Assembly (NCBI GenBank): GCA_963070105.1
Contig: OY718806.1
Span: forward strand, 3,320,865-3,384,864
Direction of reading: 5' to 3'
Source of the DNA: Litomosoides sigmodontis
Lineage: Eukaryota; Nematoda; Chromadorea; Rhabditida; Onchocercidae
Length of the DNA: 64,000 nucleotides
The position numbers were made by a program, and so were the translations under genes. Below the pieces are notes generated by a model. It was given only the letters and a program-made list of their open reading frames with translations. It was not told where the DNA came from and did not search any database. How positions within the stretch are numbered: position 1 is the first letter of the stretch; every line of letters starts with the position of its first letter. Positions 49,585-63,100 of the stretch are shown in pieces.

Positions 49585-52500
49585 TGTAAAGCCATCTGTA
49601 TGTGTCCCCCTCCCCTTCCTCTTCCGGCTCTGCCATCCTTTCCCGCGTTTAAGCTGACCCCTTACTTGCCAGCTGCTATTTTGCATAATTATCTGCTTCC
49701 TCTTCCGTTGGCTTTTCCGTAATCTAGCCTTGTCTTGCTTTGCCTCCTTCTAGTGAAGGGTATTGCAGTCCGTACTTTGTTGCTTTCAAACCGCACTTCT
49801 TGTGCCTCTACAAACAAAAGTGATTTTTGGGAACCAGAAATCTCGAAATGTGCAACGGGGACTTACCGGGTGGCAGTGTGGTTAGCTGGTTGTCAGCATA
49901 TCGGACAACGGCTATCATCACTGCCGTCCTGGTTTTCCTAAAGTTCAGCATCGTTCGCTGCGCGACACTTTTACCTTTAGGACTTTGTTTCCTGTCACTC
50001 ATACTTTTCGTCCACTTCTTTATACTCCTCCCGTTTTCTTCGTCCCACCTTTCAAATTCACCGTTCTTACCGTTCCGTCCTTTCCCATCATCCTCCATGT
50101 ACATTCTTAACCTGCAATCGGTGTTTCAATTCAACCAACCTCCAACTGTTTTCACACTCCAGTTTTATTTTTTTAGTGCATTGTGGTGGTGCTCAGTTTC
50201 GAATGCTATTACTGAAGAAGCGAGATGAACGTTCCATGTAAGTTGGTTTTGAAAATGATCTTTAAAAATCGATTTTAACTGGCTGGTCTCCGTTATTGCC
50301 AAATTGCCAACCCATTCTACTAGCTTGTAAAAAGCGAGAAGTAGATAGTCTTATTGTGTTTTATTATGGAGGTGTTTTTACATATGAAGTATGGCACGCA
50401 CAGATGGTGAGGAAATGCATTGACTGCTTCATGCGAGTTTAGTGTTTTCTGTTTTTTCGTAAGAAAGTTAAACAAAGTCGGCAGATAGGCGCAAACGACT
50501 CATTATGTTCATCAGCGGCATTTTCATTCTCAATTCTCAATCTTTGGCCGATATAAGTTAAAGCAAGAGTACAAATTTTATTGATTTTGCAGCGAGATCG
50601 CTAGCAAGTGCGTATGTTTCTTACTTACCGTACATCTGTATCTTTGATAAAATAAGCTTGAAACTTTGTCACTCATGAAAAATTATATATGCGCAAGTAT
50701 AGATGTATTTGTTACTTGGATGCTGAGCGCTTCATTCTGTTTTACTCGATAGGAGGGTTTCGGTTGCAATGAAGCTGAAGATTCGGTAGACAACATACTA
50801 TCTTTTCTGTGCTAAAATTCTGAAGAGACATTGCTGAATGGCCCATCGAGTTGAAAAATAGTCTGGAAGAATGGCTGGAGCATTCACTGAGATACGTGTT
50901 TCATGCCGTGAAATGAAAGTGTTGAGGGAAGGCACCAGTGATTTTATGATGCAAATATGAAGCGTATTGCAGCGAGTTGGTGAAGTTTTTCAGAATTATT
51001 ATATGCTATTTCTGAGGAGTAGTTGGAGTATATCGATGTTATTAGTTTGTGCTGAGCCTGCTTAGCTAAGAAGAATGAGATATATTTATGATGAGTTAGA
51101 GCACTCTATTTTCGAGTCTATTTTTATACCATTTTCCAGATATTTCAAATAGGTAGATATGAAGATATTTTAACGTTTTCAACAGTATGGATTATTGAAC
51201 TTTATTTACTGAAAGGAAACAATCGCATATGAAGGAAGCGGGGAAAAATTTCCGTTACGAGATTTGTATAGTGCAATAGGGGTAGGGGGGATCAGTTGTC
51301 TTCATACTGGCAGGCCCAACCGCATGAATTATGGAGTTGAGGATGGAAATGGATTTCGAGAATACTTAGCTGCACTTTTAACAGTAGCATTTGCACTGGA
51401 AGATTATAGTTTGTCATTATATCTGTCATAGATATTCGCTTGGACTGAGAAAGGAGGCTTGGCTTTGTCGTTGTCCTGTATGTGTCGCATGTTCGTAATC
51501 TTCTTGGAAAGACTAAATGAGTTGTCATTGAGTACCGTTGTTGTTAGTGTTTCTCTTCTCCTGCTTGTTTCTGTTATTTTTATCGCAGTTTTAGTCTTTT
51601 TTGATTTTATTGGAAATGGGTTTGCACTTCGACGCGGTACCTTAACATGAGCCATACCTCTCTCTTCACTGTGTCGCTATCATAAATGATGCTGCAGTAG
51701 TGAAAGGCAACAGAATTGCACAACGCGAGCGCACTTTCGTGATGCCATGCAAGTGTCAAGTATATGAGTTTTGAGGAAGTTACGTTTGTGGGCATTAAAG
51801 GTTAATTGTTCTATAACTAGCAAAGTTTGGAGCATTATTGCACACTTATCAGGTAGATTACTACATCCATGCATTGATTGATTCTTTGCTTGTCAAGTCG
51901 CAATTTCAACTACTGCTATACATTTGTTATGCATTGAACATAATGGCCTGTGCAGGCCTTTTATTGATTAATTTAATATTAGGTTTTATTTAAGCCTTCA
52001 TATGATGTTTCACATTTGTCATTGGTTAACTGATTTTGTGCAGAAAAAAAGGCTACTACCTACACACGTTAGAAATCACATATTTATGAGTTCCCTTAAT
52101 TTAATTTTGTATCTGTTCAAAATCGTGTTAGGGAAAGCAGGGATTTAGGCAAGTAGTGTTGGGAGGACAAGACTTATAGGTAAAGATATCATTGGGAGCA
52201 ACTGAGATTGTGTTGATAGTACGTAGCCTAGCGTTTTTGGAAGCGAAACCAAAGCTGATGATTACTTAACACAAATACATATGTCATTTAAATGACTTGT
52301 CTAATTTATCGATTTGGGATCATTTTCCTTAGTTCCAAGTTTTGTTGATGATATGTGGTTGAACTTTCTTTGCTTTTGTTGACTAAATTTTTCCTATCAA
52401 ATTCAAAGATACAGGACAACCTCGCGGTGCCTTTTTTCTTTGGTAAGGGAGTAGAGAATGCAGTGTTGTTATGGCTTTTCGAGTAAGTTAATACAAAAAG

Positions 52501-54360
52501 GGTGTCTGATTAATTCTTCCAGTCCATTCGTAAAAGATGTAATAGTTTCTGAAAAAAGGGAAGGGTTCATTTTCCACTGTGGTTGTGCTGTTTAAGCTAC
52601 AGAATGTCGTTTTTTTGGAAGCATTCGGAATTGATTTGTACGAATTGGTTTTCCGCTTGATGGAAGTTATATAAACGTACCCATGTATTATATGAATTGC
52701 TCCTTATTTTATTCACTTGTTTTAATGCAATTACACGTGAAGTGTGAAGAGCTAGATAAAACAGTTAGATGTAGGGTTTTATCTTCCTATATTCATTACG
52801 ATGGCAATATTTTAGTTTCTAAACTGTATGTACTTATAACTACGTGTACTTCGACGTATATGTGTTGTTTATATGTTTTGAAAGTTTATGATTTTCATTT
52901 TCAAAGTAATCGCTATTTCTTTGAAGTCAAAGAACTAACCCGGATTGTTTTTTGATATCACTATGCTCAAATTAATATCTCAGTCAAATGTAACATATAT
53001 GTAGTTTTCAGGAGGATGGTGTTTGGAATCGCCAAGTAGCTGAATAACATAGTGCTACGGTGCAATCCGCAACACTGTGATATTATTTACCTTTGAAAAT
53101 TTACGAGAGAGCGAATTGTACAGACCAACAAAAGTGCCGTGAATAAGTAGTACTTCAAGCATTATAAATCATTATAAATCGTTGTTTATATCACTTCATT
53201 TTTAAATTCAAAATTTCGAAATCGTAATTTCTTAATTGTTTAAATATCTATTATATTTTCAAACCGACCAGCTGTTGCACTGCGCTTTGTATACATGGTT
53301 GGTGAATAACCGTTCATTTTCATATGGTTTTTAACTTTTTCATCCTTCTCTGTTCATCTTTGATTATCGTTTGTAGCATTACTCATTCTCTTCCCCTCTC
53401 AGCTTTGGACAATGGCAATTTTTTAAACAATGTATTCGAAGGAAGAACTGAGAATATGAAGTTTTGAAATTTAAAGTTTTAAATCTTAATTTAAATCAGA
53501 GACGAAGTGTGTGAAAATTATTAAATAGTTGAGTGTACAGGAGCCGAGTACTACCGAACTGCACGGTGTTCGTCACTTCTATTCATAATGATCGAAACAG
53601 ATTGCTGGATGAAATACGATTTTTACGTTGTAGTAATAACTTATTGAATAAGCTGTGATATTTCGTTTATTTATGAGGGGATGTTACGAAACGGAATAAA
53701 AAGATCTATGATTGTGACTAATATAAGCTGTATAAGTAATAGGATGTTAGTAAGTAGATACCTTCAGTCGTTGGTTTGAAGAATGACTTGAAAGTTTTTG
53801 CACAGTACTCGGAAATCGTATACCCATTTTCTAATCAATTTTTGATCGGAAAAATGTTAACACTACGAGACATTCTTTTGAAAACTCCTCTTCAGTAATT
53901 CATGTTCAGTCGATTATCATAGTTCTCATTATATTCTTTTTCTTACACTCAACTGCACTGATATATTGTTGTAATATTGCATTTGACTTATGCATAATTC
54001 ACTGGCTAATTCACTAGGCGTTGTTCATCTTCTCATCAGAGTCATATAAAACACTTTGAAACGCAAGTATTTATCGCAATTTTTCATCACAATTTTAGGG
54101 AACTTATTGCTGTGCATATCCTTGCTCGTAAGGAATAAAATTACGAGATCATTGGGTGGCGGATTCATAAAATTTGCTACGCTCGTGCTATATGTTGAGC
54201 TAATACACCAATCCCAGGAAGAAGTTAAACCTGCACGTCATCAGACGTCAAATTCCCTGTCACTGGCAAAGGAATACCGGAAGATGGTGCAGTCCTACAA
54301 AGAATTTTGGGTACTGAGTATTCCAGTTTAAGCCTAGTTAAAAGGCTTGAGGAGATCAAG

Positions 54361-54366
54361 TTTATT
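54361..54366 (-). terminator. Probable poly(A) signal of gbb-1
   Basis: TTTATT on the plus strand, that is AATAAA on the coding strand, about 170 bp beyond the gbb-1 stop at 54538. Inferred from position only. Confidence 0.45.
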
Positions 54367-54537
54367 GCCTTGACAATACAATTATTCGATATGAATTTGT
54401 TGCAAGTTGGAATTGCTTTGCAACTACTCCAACCTCTGAGCAGTTAGTGGCAGGAAATAGCTCCACTGATAGAAGAGTTTGGAAATAAAAATGTTCTGAG
54501 ACAAATTTTTTGAATTTTATCAGAAAAGAATGAATCA

Positions 54538-57500
54538 TTACAGGAATAATTCGCTGAACGTTGACGATGTATCTTCATTTTCCACCTTTTTGTAACTACT
54601 GCTGCATTTATCTACAAATTGAAAACTCACATGGAATATTTTTTGAGGAAAAAAGAAATAGTTTTGAAGTACAGTAATGTTTTGGCTAACGGAATCAGAT
54701 GTTGAGGAGGAGAAACATGGAAACATGAAAGCTATGTGTACTAAAATAGGCTAAGTGAGAGAACTGTGGTAACTTCTCGGAAAGTCAATAGACTAATAAT
54801 AGTTGGGGTTACCATCCAAATGGCACACAACAAGTAGCGATTGGAGTTGAAATCCCAGAATAGCTTCTTTTCGCTAAGAAGAAATCTCGTTAACCGGAAG
54901 TTCTTTTGTTTTTACTTACCTGTACGTCCCCCACTCGGCAGATTTTCGATCAATGCGGTTGTTGTTTGCGCAGTTGAAAATGAATGTGTTACATTTTCAT
55001 CGCCAGTGCTACCATATACGTGTTCGCGAAGTGGAATACCAGTTGTTTCTTGAATATGTTTCCCCAAACGCCGCTGATAATCGGCAATTTTTTTTTCCTT
55101 CTGTAAAATAATTTTTGATAACATTTCTTCCGCGAAGTTTTACAATCAATTAAGTCTGCGAACTATCAGAAGGACTTAAAAATAAATTTCGGGGTGGAAC
55201 TAACATGCTCTATTTGACACTTCAAATCAGCGTTCTCATGGATGAGTTGTTGACATCGTTTTTGTTCCATTCCGGCAGCATCTGGATGGTAGAGCGGTTT
55301 GCTGCTATCGTTTTTCTCACCACTTTTAGGGATTCGACGAATATAAACAATTTTTGGCAGAAATATTAGACCAAGCGTTATATATGTACTCAATAAAACT
55401 GAAACTATGATAGCAATTATTTTCCCCCCATCCTCAGTTTTCAAATTTTGAAAAATTTGTTGGGAAATTTAAATTAGGAAAGCTGGTATAATGCGTGTGG
55501 TTCCTCTATCATTTTAAATGTACATCAATTATTCAACGTTATGCATTACACTGCAAAAATAAAATAATAGTAACAACAGTGCATTCCTGCTTATTTCTTT
55601 TCTTAGGTACTTAACATTTCTAAGTTTTAATTTTTCAACAAGAAAAATAAGGAAAAAGAGGAGAGACCAGTTATGCTGGTAAAAGCAAAATTAGCATCGG
55701 ACTGAGATCGAATAAGAAAAGTGACAATTGGTCCAGTTATTAAAGATAATATGGCGACGTTATATATGGCCAAACCAACGAAGCGTAAATCGTTCACAAA
55801 AAGAGGCTTTAAATTACGCGTTTCGTATGCAAGAAAAAGACCAAGCACCAATTGTAAGCATTTATAACCCATTACTAAGCCTGTAACAGTGAAATTTCCT
55901 TACTGTTTAAAAACCTAAATCTTAATTGCATTTTTAAAAGATAAATCATGATATGTCAAAACAAGTGAATAACAAAACTGCTCTCTAGTGAATAACAAAA
56001 CGCGGTGCTTCCTAACGTTCTTATTAGTTTTCGGAGGCATTTAACACTTAAAGTTATCGGGAATCAATTGTAATCTTTTGCTAGAAATTCAAAATTTCTG
56101 CAATGTTCCACACAATTTTAATTTGTTAGCTTCTGGAAATTTAATAAAGTTTCCGAGAAATCCAATACTTGTCCACATTTCCTGTCGTTTACTTTGACAA
56201 AGTTCAAGAATCGGCAGAAGCATAATGTCTTCTTCCGTTCCCATCGGTGGCTCCTGTAAAGAATGATGAATCGCAAAAGGAGTAGATATGGCTACAAAGT
56301 GAAAGATAAAATTTCTATCCTCACAACCACTGATTTTAATTCTCAACGCCATCCAGGAACTTTTCTGGAATTGAAAGAAAACTGTCCATAGGATTCCTAA
56401 ACGACATTCCTTTTCATACTTACTTGCAGTGGAAATCGTTGCTCGGCCCTTTGAATTGGATCAAGTGTAAACCAACAAGTTATTACAATTATATCAACCA
56501 CAAAAAACGCAGTAATTACGAGATAAAATTTGCTTGCATGCAATGGCTGCAAAACATAAAATAGTAAAATTTGCTGCATCGCATGGACTAGGATTTAAAA
56601 AGCGATCAGTACTCATAATAATATAATCTTCAGTGTCTTCACATGAGTTTTTAAAGTTCTTGAGTGCACTACCTGGCCAGTAGTTGACTTGGAAATGGGA
56701 TGCTGATTCTCTGTTGCGCCTAACCGATGAACAACCCACACTTTAGCAAACATTGGCCCATAAGCAAACGTAAAACCAACCATTAAAAGTGATATTTGCG
56801 ACTAAAAATTGGAACAAAATTCAATTGAATAAACAACGGAAATAGAATTTCGCTCTTAATTCATTTTAATTCTGCTTGAATTTAAACTAACATGACAAAG
56901 CAGTGTGAATGAGTGCTTTGGAACAGTGATCCCACGTGCCGGTAGGCCCAATAACAATAAACTCAGGCAGCAAAGTATACACCCAACCAGAAGTACATTG
57001 TTACACTGCGGTTGAGATTCCATTATTATCCTAAACATAAGTCATTAGAATTTTTTCCCTTTTATGAAATGTTAAAATCGTAACTGAAGCACTCATAAAA
57101 CGGTGGTGTAACAAGAGATAGTTATTAACTGCTGCATCTAACTTTAGCATAACACTAATATCAGGACAAATTCAAATATTTTCATAAATGTAAAGTCGAT
57201 TTCATGATGCTGCCTAATTATTCGTCGGTATGTAAATGTAAACTGGACGAAAGGTCGGAATACCCGATAATTCTTAACGGTAGAATCTTTATATTATTTG
57301 CAATTATAATAATAGAAATACTTTTGCGACTTTTCCTCCATCCCCCGACCCGATCAATCACTGTACTGAGCTTTTCTCCTTCACTACTAAAATTTCCATC
57401 AAAGGAAGGCCGTAGTTTTAACAAAAACTAACATCCTATCAGAGTTCCTGACATTAAATACAAATATGACACATGCAACAAAGATTCCGATCACTGCCAG

Positions 57501-60199
57501 TAACGCGATTGCATAATATAACTGAAATGGTAGTCAATTTTTCATATTATGTCTGACCAATGTCACTACGTAATTAAATTGAAAAAAATTAAAATGACCA
57601 ATTACTGAGCTAAAAAATATAACCCTTAGATCGACAGTAAGAAGCCATTCTTCTACAAGGGTCGAATCTGGAGGAGGTAATCCATTCAATGTTGCAAACT
57701 TTTCCTTACCATACCAGTCCAGATGAAGTGTCGTCGTATCGTAAATACCCAACATTTGGTATTTTCCATCTGCATCAATATTTATTGCATTCTTATTAAT
57801 CTGATTTTTTTTATTGATAGTTGAATGTTCCAACCCTACAGAGATACTTGGAAACCGGTCAATTGTTTACTAAATTGAAATAGTCAAGAAAAATCTCGCC
57901 ATATTGACCTTGCAACTGTTCTATCTGTGTCCGTGCGATGCGATCGCCGAGATCGTTGAACATAACCTGACCCTGAAGGTTTATGTTCGTAAGACTTATG
58001 TCACATAAGATCTATTCTAAGATCTATTTAACTTGCTGGTGAAAACAAAAAATGAATGAAAACTTACTGAAACACCGCGAAATTGCGTACTTTTAACGCA
58101 ACTGAATAATTTTTCTGCAGTGCTCGTATTGTTATAGGCGAAATCTTCAAGACTTTGTCCTGCTTGAAGCTTCGATAGTGTGCAATTGAAAGCCAATGCA
58201 ACTGCCCTGCAAATAGATTTTAGCAAACAGTTTTGTGATTGATACCCTTGGAAAAGGAGTACGCAAATGATCAGCTAATATTGGGCAGAAATAATCATAA
58301 TCATGAAAACGGAACTTAAAAAAACCGTAGACCGTTATTACTCCTTCACAGAAGTATGCTATAGCATATTTCAGGACACCCAGGTTATTTCTAACACCAC
58401 GCAGTAGTTATCACAGTCTGCTTGCTACGACGTACTGAGCTTAGACATTGTAACCGGAAGTTATGCAAAGCCTATTGAGCTGCAGTTGCATACATTTAGA
58501 AAATTTTTAGTGAATCTACTCAATAGAAGTGGAAAAATAATTACCACACAGCGTCATAAGCTAGAGGAGCTTCTGGAAAACCACCAGTTTCGGCTGGATC
58601 AGTGGTCAGCATACTCATCAGTCGTTTCTGGAACTGTTTACCAGTCATTCCAGAAATTGTCAGTTCCTCGTCTCTACTTAGCATTATACTTTCCGTTGTT
58701 ATATGATACTGCGCTGCTTTCATCATCTAAAAAGGATTCCTTTGTTATAAATATCTATTGTATTGTAAAATATCGAAATTCTCGTATTCCTTAGCGCAAG
58801 AAAAGTTTCTATTCTTAAACTAACCTGTTCAGCAGTGCAATTAAGTGGCTCATCGGCTGGTGGAATGAACCACGTATCAGCGTACCAACCAATGAAAAAC
58901 CAAACATATTTTCTGCCATAGAGATCATGTTTATAGGCCTGTGAAAGGTGTAATTATCCAGAAAGCTCATGACAATCTTCCAAATATGACTCGTCAAAAC
59001 CATATCTGCATTTTTCAAAATTGCTTACACAGACAGGTTTTCGAATTTTAAAATTCATAGCTTACCTGACACAGCACACGGCGAGCCTCAGTAACGTAAA
59101 AGAGACCAACAATAATGCGAGCATCCTGACGTACCAAAGTTTTAACTGCATCGGATGGATCACCGTAAAAGCTTTGTCGCTCAACTCGAATACCGTTCTC
59201 CCTACATTGCTCTTCAAGATCCTTAGCTGTTGACGTGAATACTTCTTCGACTGATTGTAAAATCGTTATTTTCTTCCATTTAAATTTTTGAAAGAGTTTT
59301 AGTCTGCAAGAAATATGGACAATGTCGATACTTAACTCTTCTCATCTCTCATCACAAGAGCAATTCTCGTAGAATGAAAAGAACACAAAACCTTGTTGGA
59401 TTTTGCATATTTGCGGTGGGATGAGTTCTAAAAAGAGTCGGAAAACGATGCCTGTTGGAGAGTGCTGGAGAGCTGCCACCATAAGAAAGCTAAAAAAAGA
59501 TTAATCGAAGAATTTCAACTGAAATATGGAATTATTTACAACAAATGAAGCAAAAAAACAAATAAATAAACCTATAAGAAGCCTAACAAGAATATTTACC
59601 ACAACGAGATTCCAGACTGGAGCCGCTTCCGCAAAGACAGTTGTCACCGGGCTACAACCGGCTAATAATATCAATTTTGTCGGAGCCTTATATAGCAATT
59701 CGTACATTTGCATTGCCGCTAGACCCGGCTGACACTAAATGGAAAAGTAATATTGCAGAGACGCGGAATAAATTTCGACTGATTATCTCGTAATTGAAGT
59801 ATTTTGGTTATATAATACAGCACAGCAAAACATCACTTCACAGATCCATTAAGATGAAAAATGGAAATAAATATTTTAAATAATTTTTAACAGCGACATT
59901 CAGTAAAATTCCAGTTCAATAAATTTTTTTGAAAAAAAAGTGATAGCTAGGAAATGTTTCAAAAATTTTTGGAAATATACCTTGCTGTTATGATAATGCA
60001 ACTTCAGTACATAACCCGGTAAAATATTGGCATTGGCATTTACATCTTCAAGTGCAATCTGGACGGCCGGTAGGCACGCCTCACCACCAGCCCACCCACC
60101 TGAACCTGCTTCCATCGGGAAAACGCCTCCAATGTGCAGGTCCACACAAGCAACAATTGCGCATAAGCAACCATTAATCAGTAGTATCCAAATCAGCAT
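54538..60199 (-). CDS. gbb-1: GABA-B receptor subunit 1 (class C metabotropic GABA receptor)
   Basis: GABA-binding half of the heterodimeric GABA-B receptor at the plasma membrane; couples to Gi/o. Exons in reading order: 60199-59981, 59734-59600, 59489-59392, 59303-59066, 58938-58825, 58726-58545, 58206-58068, 57972-57909, 57835-57624, 57521-57433, 57030-56892, 56801-56673, 56546-56424, 56253-56169, 55880-55668, 55404-55205, 55100-54920, 54611-54538; 877 residues. Signal peptide ~1-21, Venus-flytrap domain to ~460, seven-helix region ~468-745, then a tail with a predicted coiled coil ([34 protein letters not shown]). Ligand residues known from human GBR1 are present in GCSPVTT (Ser), [10 protein letters not shown] (Ser), FRTHPTA (His), GLFYVTEAR (Tyr), IGWYADTWF (Trp) and [14 protein letters not shown] (Glu). 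No sushi domains precede the flytrap, as in the 1b form. The linker before helix 1 carries an Asn/Lys-rich insertion from exon 9. Confidence 0.96.
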
Positions 60200-63100
60200 T
60201 TCCGCCACATCTCGTCTTATAGTATTCGCTGTTTCGCCTATAGATCTATTATCTGTTTCATCGATAAATAATACCCATTTTCTAAATCCACATGCTTATT
60301 TTTCTCAACTTTGGCTTCCGGAGAGAACTGAGAGGAGCGAATACGAAGGAGGTGATTCAATCGATTAGTCGATTGTATAACACAAGCACAAATTTTGCTG
60401 AGCATAAATTAAACCTTATTGAATGGAACGTAAATACTGAAAGAATTACAGAAAAGTAGTAAGTTTAATTTAAAGAACATTTAAAAAGTTAAAAAAATTC
60501 AATTTATAAATGGTAAGAAAATGTTACGAAGGACGTAAAGTATGTTGTATGCAAAAAGATTGTCGAATAGTTCGATTATTTTAATAAATAAAAGAAATAG
60601 AAATGGAAATTATTAGTTATGTCAGTATTTGTTGTCTTTATCCTTTCATTGAGCTGGCCGGAGGTAAAACACTGCATATTGTTCATAACGAACAATTCAG
60701 AATGATAGTTTGAAATGCAAACTGAAATCCAAAAGGAGAAAGAACTATAGGAAGTGGACGAATCAAAGCAAACTTATTTCCCTCTCCTGTCTTGAAGGAA
60801 AAAATTCATTATAATATTACCGTTACTGATCTGATGTTTTTTGTACAGTTTTGTGCAGTTCCACTCCGAGATGACATGATCCTTAAATTCTATTCCTATT
60901 TGTCTCTGCTATCATTTTCAACAAAAATTAGAAAATTTTGATTATCGCTGTACGATTATGACTACTAATCACTTCCACTTGTCTTGTTCGCCTGTTCACT
61001 AAGCTTATTAGATCAATTTAGCTAAATATAATATGAGGATGACTCCCGAATACATTATTCAACAATCCTCTATTTCCACGTAATAGTGTCATCGCTAGTC
61101 AAAAATGTTTCATTTTTACATCCAGCCAACTTTGACAAATTTAATGAAATTCGATCAGTGATGAATTTTGATCCGCTATCGGAATCCTTTCTAACAAATT
61201 TTCTAACTCATGAATTGATAGTAGCATTCACAGGTTTTATGAGCCAAAAACGGACTTAGAATAGCTGATATGCAAAATGAATGGTTGCAATGGCTATGCA
61301 AAGGGACAAGTATTAAAATCCAGGAATTGATGCAACAAATAGGTATCGCAGGTAAACAACTCAGCTGCGATGCGTAATGTAAACATGTTACCAAAGGTGT
61401 AAACATTCGTAAACTGAAAAATAATCAAAGAAAAAACGAAAAATTCTGCATATCTTTCATTCTTACTTGAAATATGATGTTTAGTGCAAGTTCCGGATAA
61501 GGAAGAGCATAATAGAAAGGAAACATACAATAGGTGAGAGGTGACAGAAGAAGGAGGGAAATCTTCTGGTGGAAGAAGGAAGTGACGCTTTTCACAAGAA
61601 CCTTTTTTATCCACGTGAATGCATCTTCACAAGAACACTAAGTTTTACCAGATCTATCGATGAGGTCGTATTGAGCGGAAAATGCCGTTTACAGAAGAAG
61701 TTCTAAACCTCACTTCACCTCACTTAGGTATTTAGATGACATTCGAAGTGCACTACCTCGACATAACACATCCCAGCCAAGTGCGCACAGAGGAAGAGAC
61801 ACAACACGACGGGCTTCTATTATTTCCGATCACTTAACGCCAAACGCAATAGTCCAACTAATGTAATTATTTTTGGCACAACTGTTGTTAGCATTTTAAT
61901 GTTCGTATGTTGTTAAGAGGGAGAAGGAGGAAAAAATGATTAAATTTAACATTGCACAAACATTACGGCGAGACGATGATGTTCTCCACTACTGCCACTT
62001 AAAAGATTGGAGGACCGAGTGAGAGCTAGGCGATTACAGGTTTGTTACACATCCAGATAACCTATTGACGAGAGATCTCTGCGAAGTCCAGAAGGCAAGG
62101 TTATCAGATCTTCAATCATTCAGCCACTTGCTAGCGATAACGTCAGTTTGCACCCGCCACTTGAATCTGATACTCAAATCTGTTAGCACACAAAATTTCC
62201 GCTTTTTTAGAACGACAACCGAATAACTGCCATGAAGGAAATACCTGAGCGGAAGATGCGAAACGAGTTCGACTGGCTCTGCATCATTTCACTACCAGCT
62301 ATGGGCATTTGTTGGAAGTCAGACTGATGGAAAATTAGATAATGGATGGAGCAAGGAAGATAGAAGCAACAACACACGAGAAATAAACTAATTTAACTTA
62401 AAGTGAGAAACAGAAGTAAATGTAATACTTAAATCTTCAGGAAACTTTAGGAATATTTCTAACTACTTTTTACTTATGAAAATTCTTTCCGTCTATGCAC
62501 GATCGACAACACTATTTTCTTGCAATGCTGTGAAAATGATGCACCTTTTTTTTAACTTTTAAATGATAAACAATCATCCTTTAAAAATTGATAAACGAAA
62601 GAAGGTAGAGAAATAGCGTGCATAACGAAAACACCGACCAAAGTCCCTTCTGACGAGAAAGTAAGATGGAGTGAGGATATATTGAGAGTGAAAATGAGGT
62701 AGCTACGAAAGATGGGATGGATAGATGTAGCTTACGACGAAATGTTGTCACCCTTCACAATCTGCTTCGAAAATATTGACGCCTTGAAACATCATTTCAC
62801 ACGCCCTAAAATACATTTAGGCTGATGGACAATACTTGCAGTTCAGTTTTCTTTCCAACGGGACGTCAATAACTCTTTCCGCAATGTCGCATCAAAACAA
62901 AAGGATTGATAGTGATATATAATGGATGTAGTAAACGTGAGTACGTGGACACGTATGTTGATATGTGAGATTGGATGATATTCGTAGGGGAAAATGTTTC
63001 AGGAAACATTTGACAGGCTGAATCCCTGATAAGCCTTGATCGCTAAGCCCAGTGAGATTGGACGTGACGTCTCCTTCTGAGCCAAGCGCATTTCTATTCA

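Larger units (their letters stand above)
40989..54537. other. Long repeat-rich intergenic region between the TXNDC11-like gene and gbb-1
   Basis: About 13.5 kb in which I cannot build any exon chain. It contains a candidate poly(A) hexamer AATAAA at 41578-41583 for the plus-strand gene and AATAAA (minus strand) at 54361-54366 for gbb-1. Between 43 and 50 kb it is noticeably less AT-rich and crowded with microsatellites, listed separately. The long open frames here, up to 252 codons, are mostly translations of simple repeats or pyrimidine-rich sequence. A segment at 48457-48900 is open in several frames and is discussed as a finding. Confidence 0.6.

Noticed and set aside
49827..50228. 133-codon plus-strand open frame rich in Phe, Leu, Ser and Pro
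   Set aside because: It follows from a pyrimidine-rich composition with few stops. No family resemblance or exon partners were found.
61294..61614. 106-codon minus-strand open frame upstream of gbb-1
   Set aside because: No similarity to any family I know, no acceptor or donor in matching phase, and composition typical of the flank.
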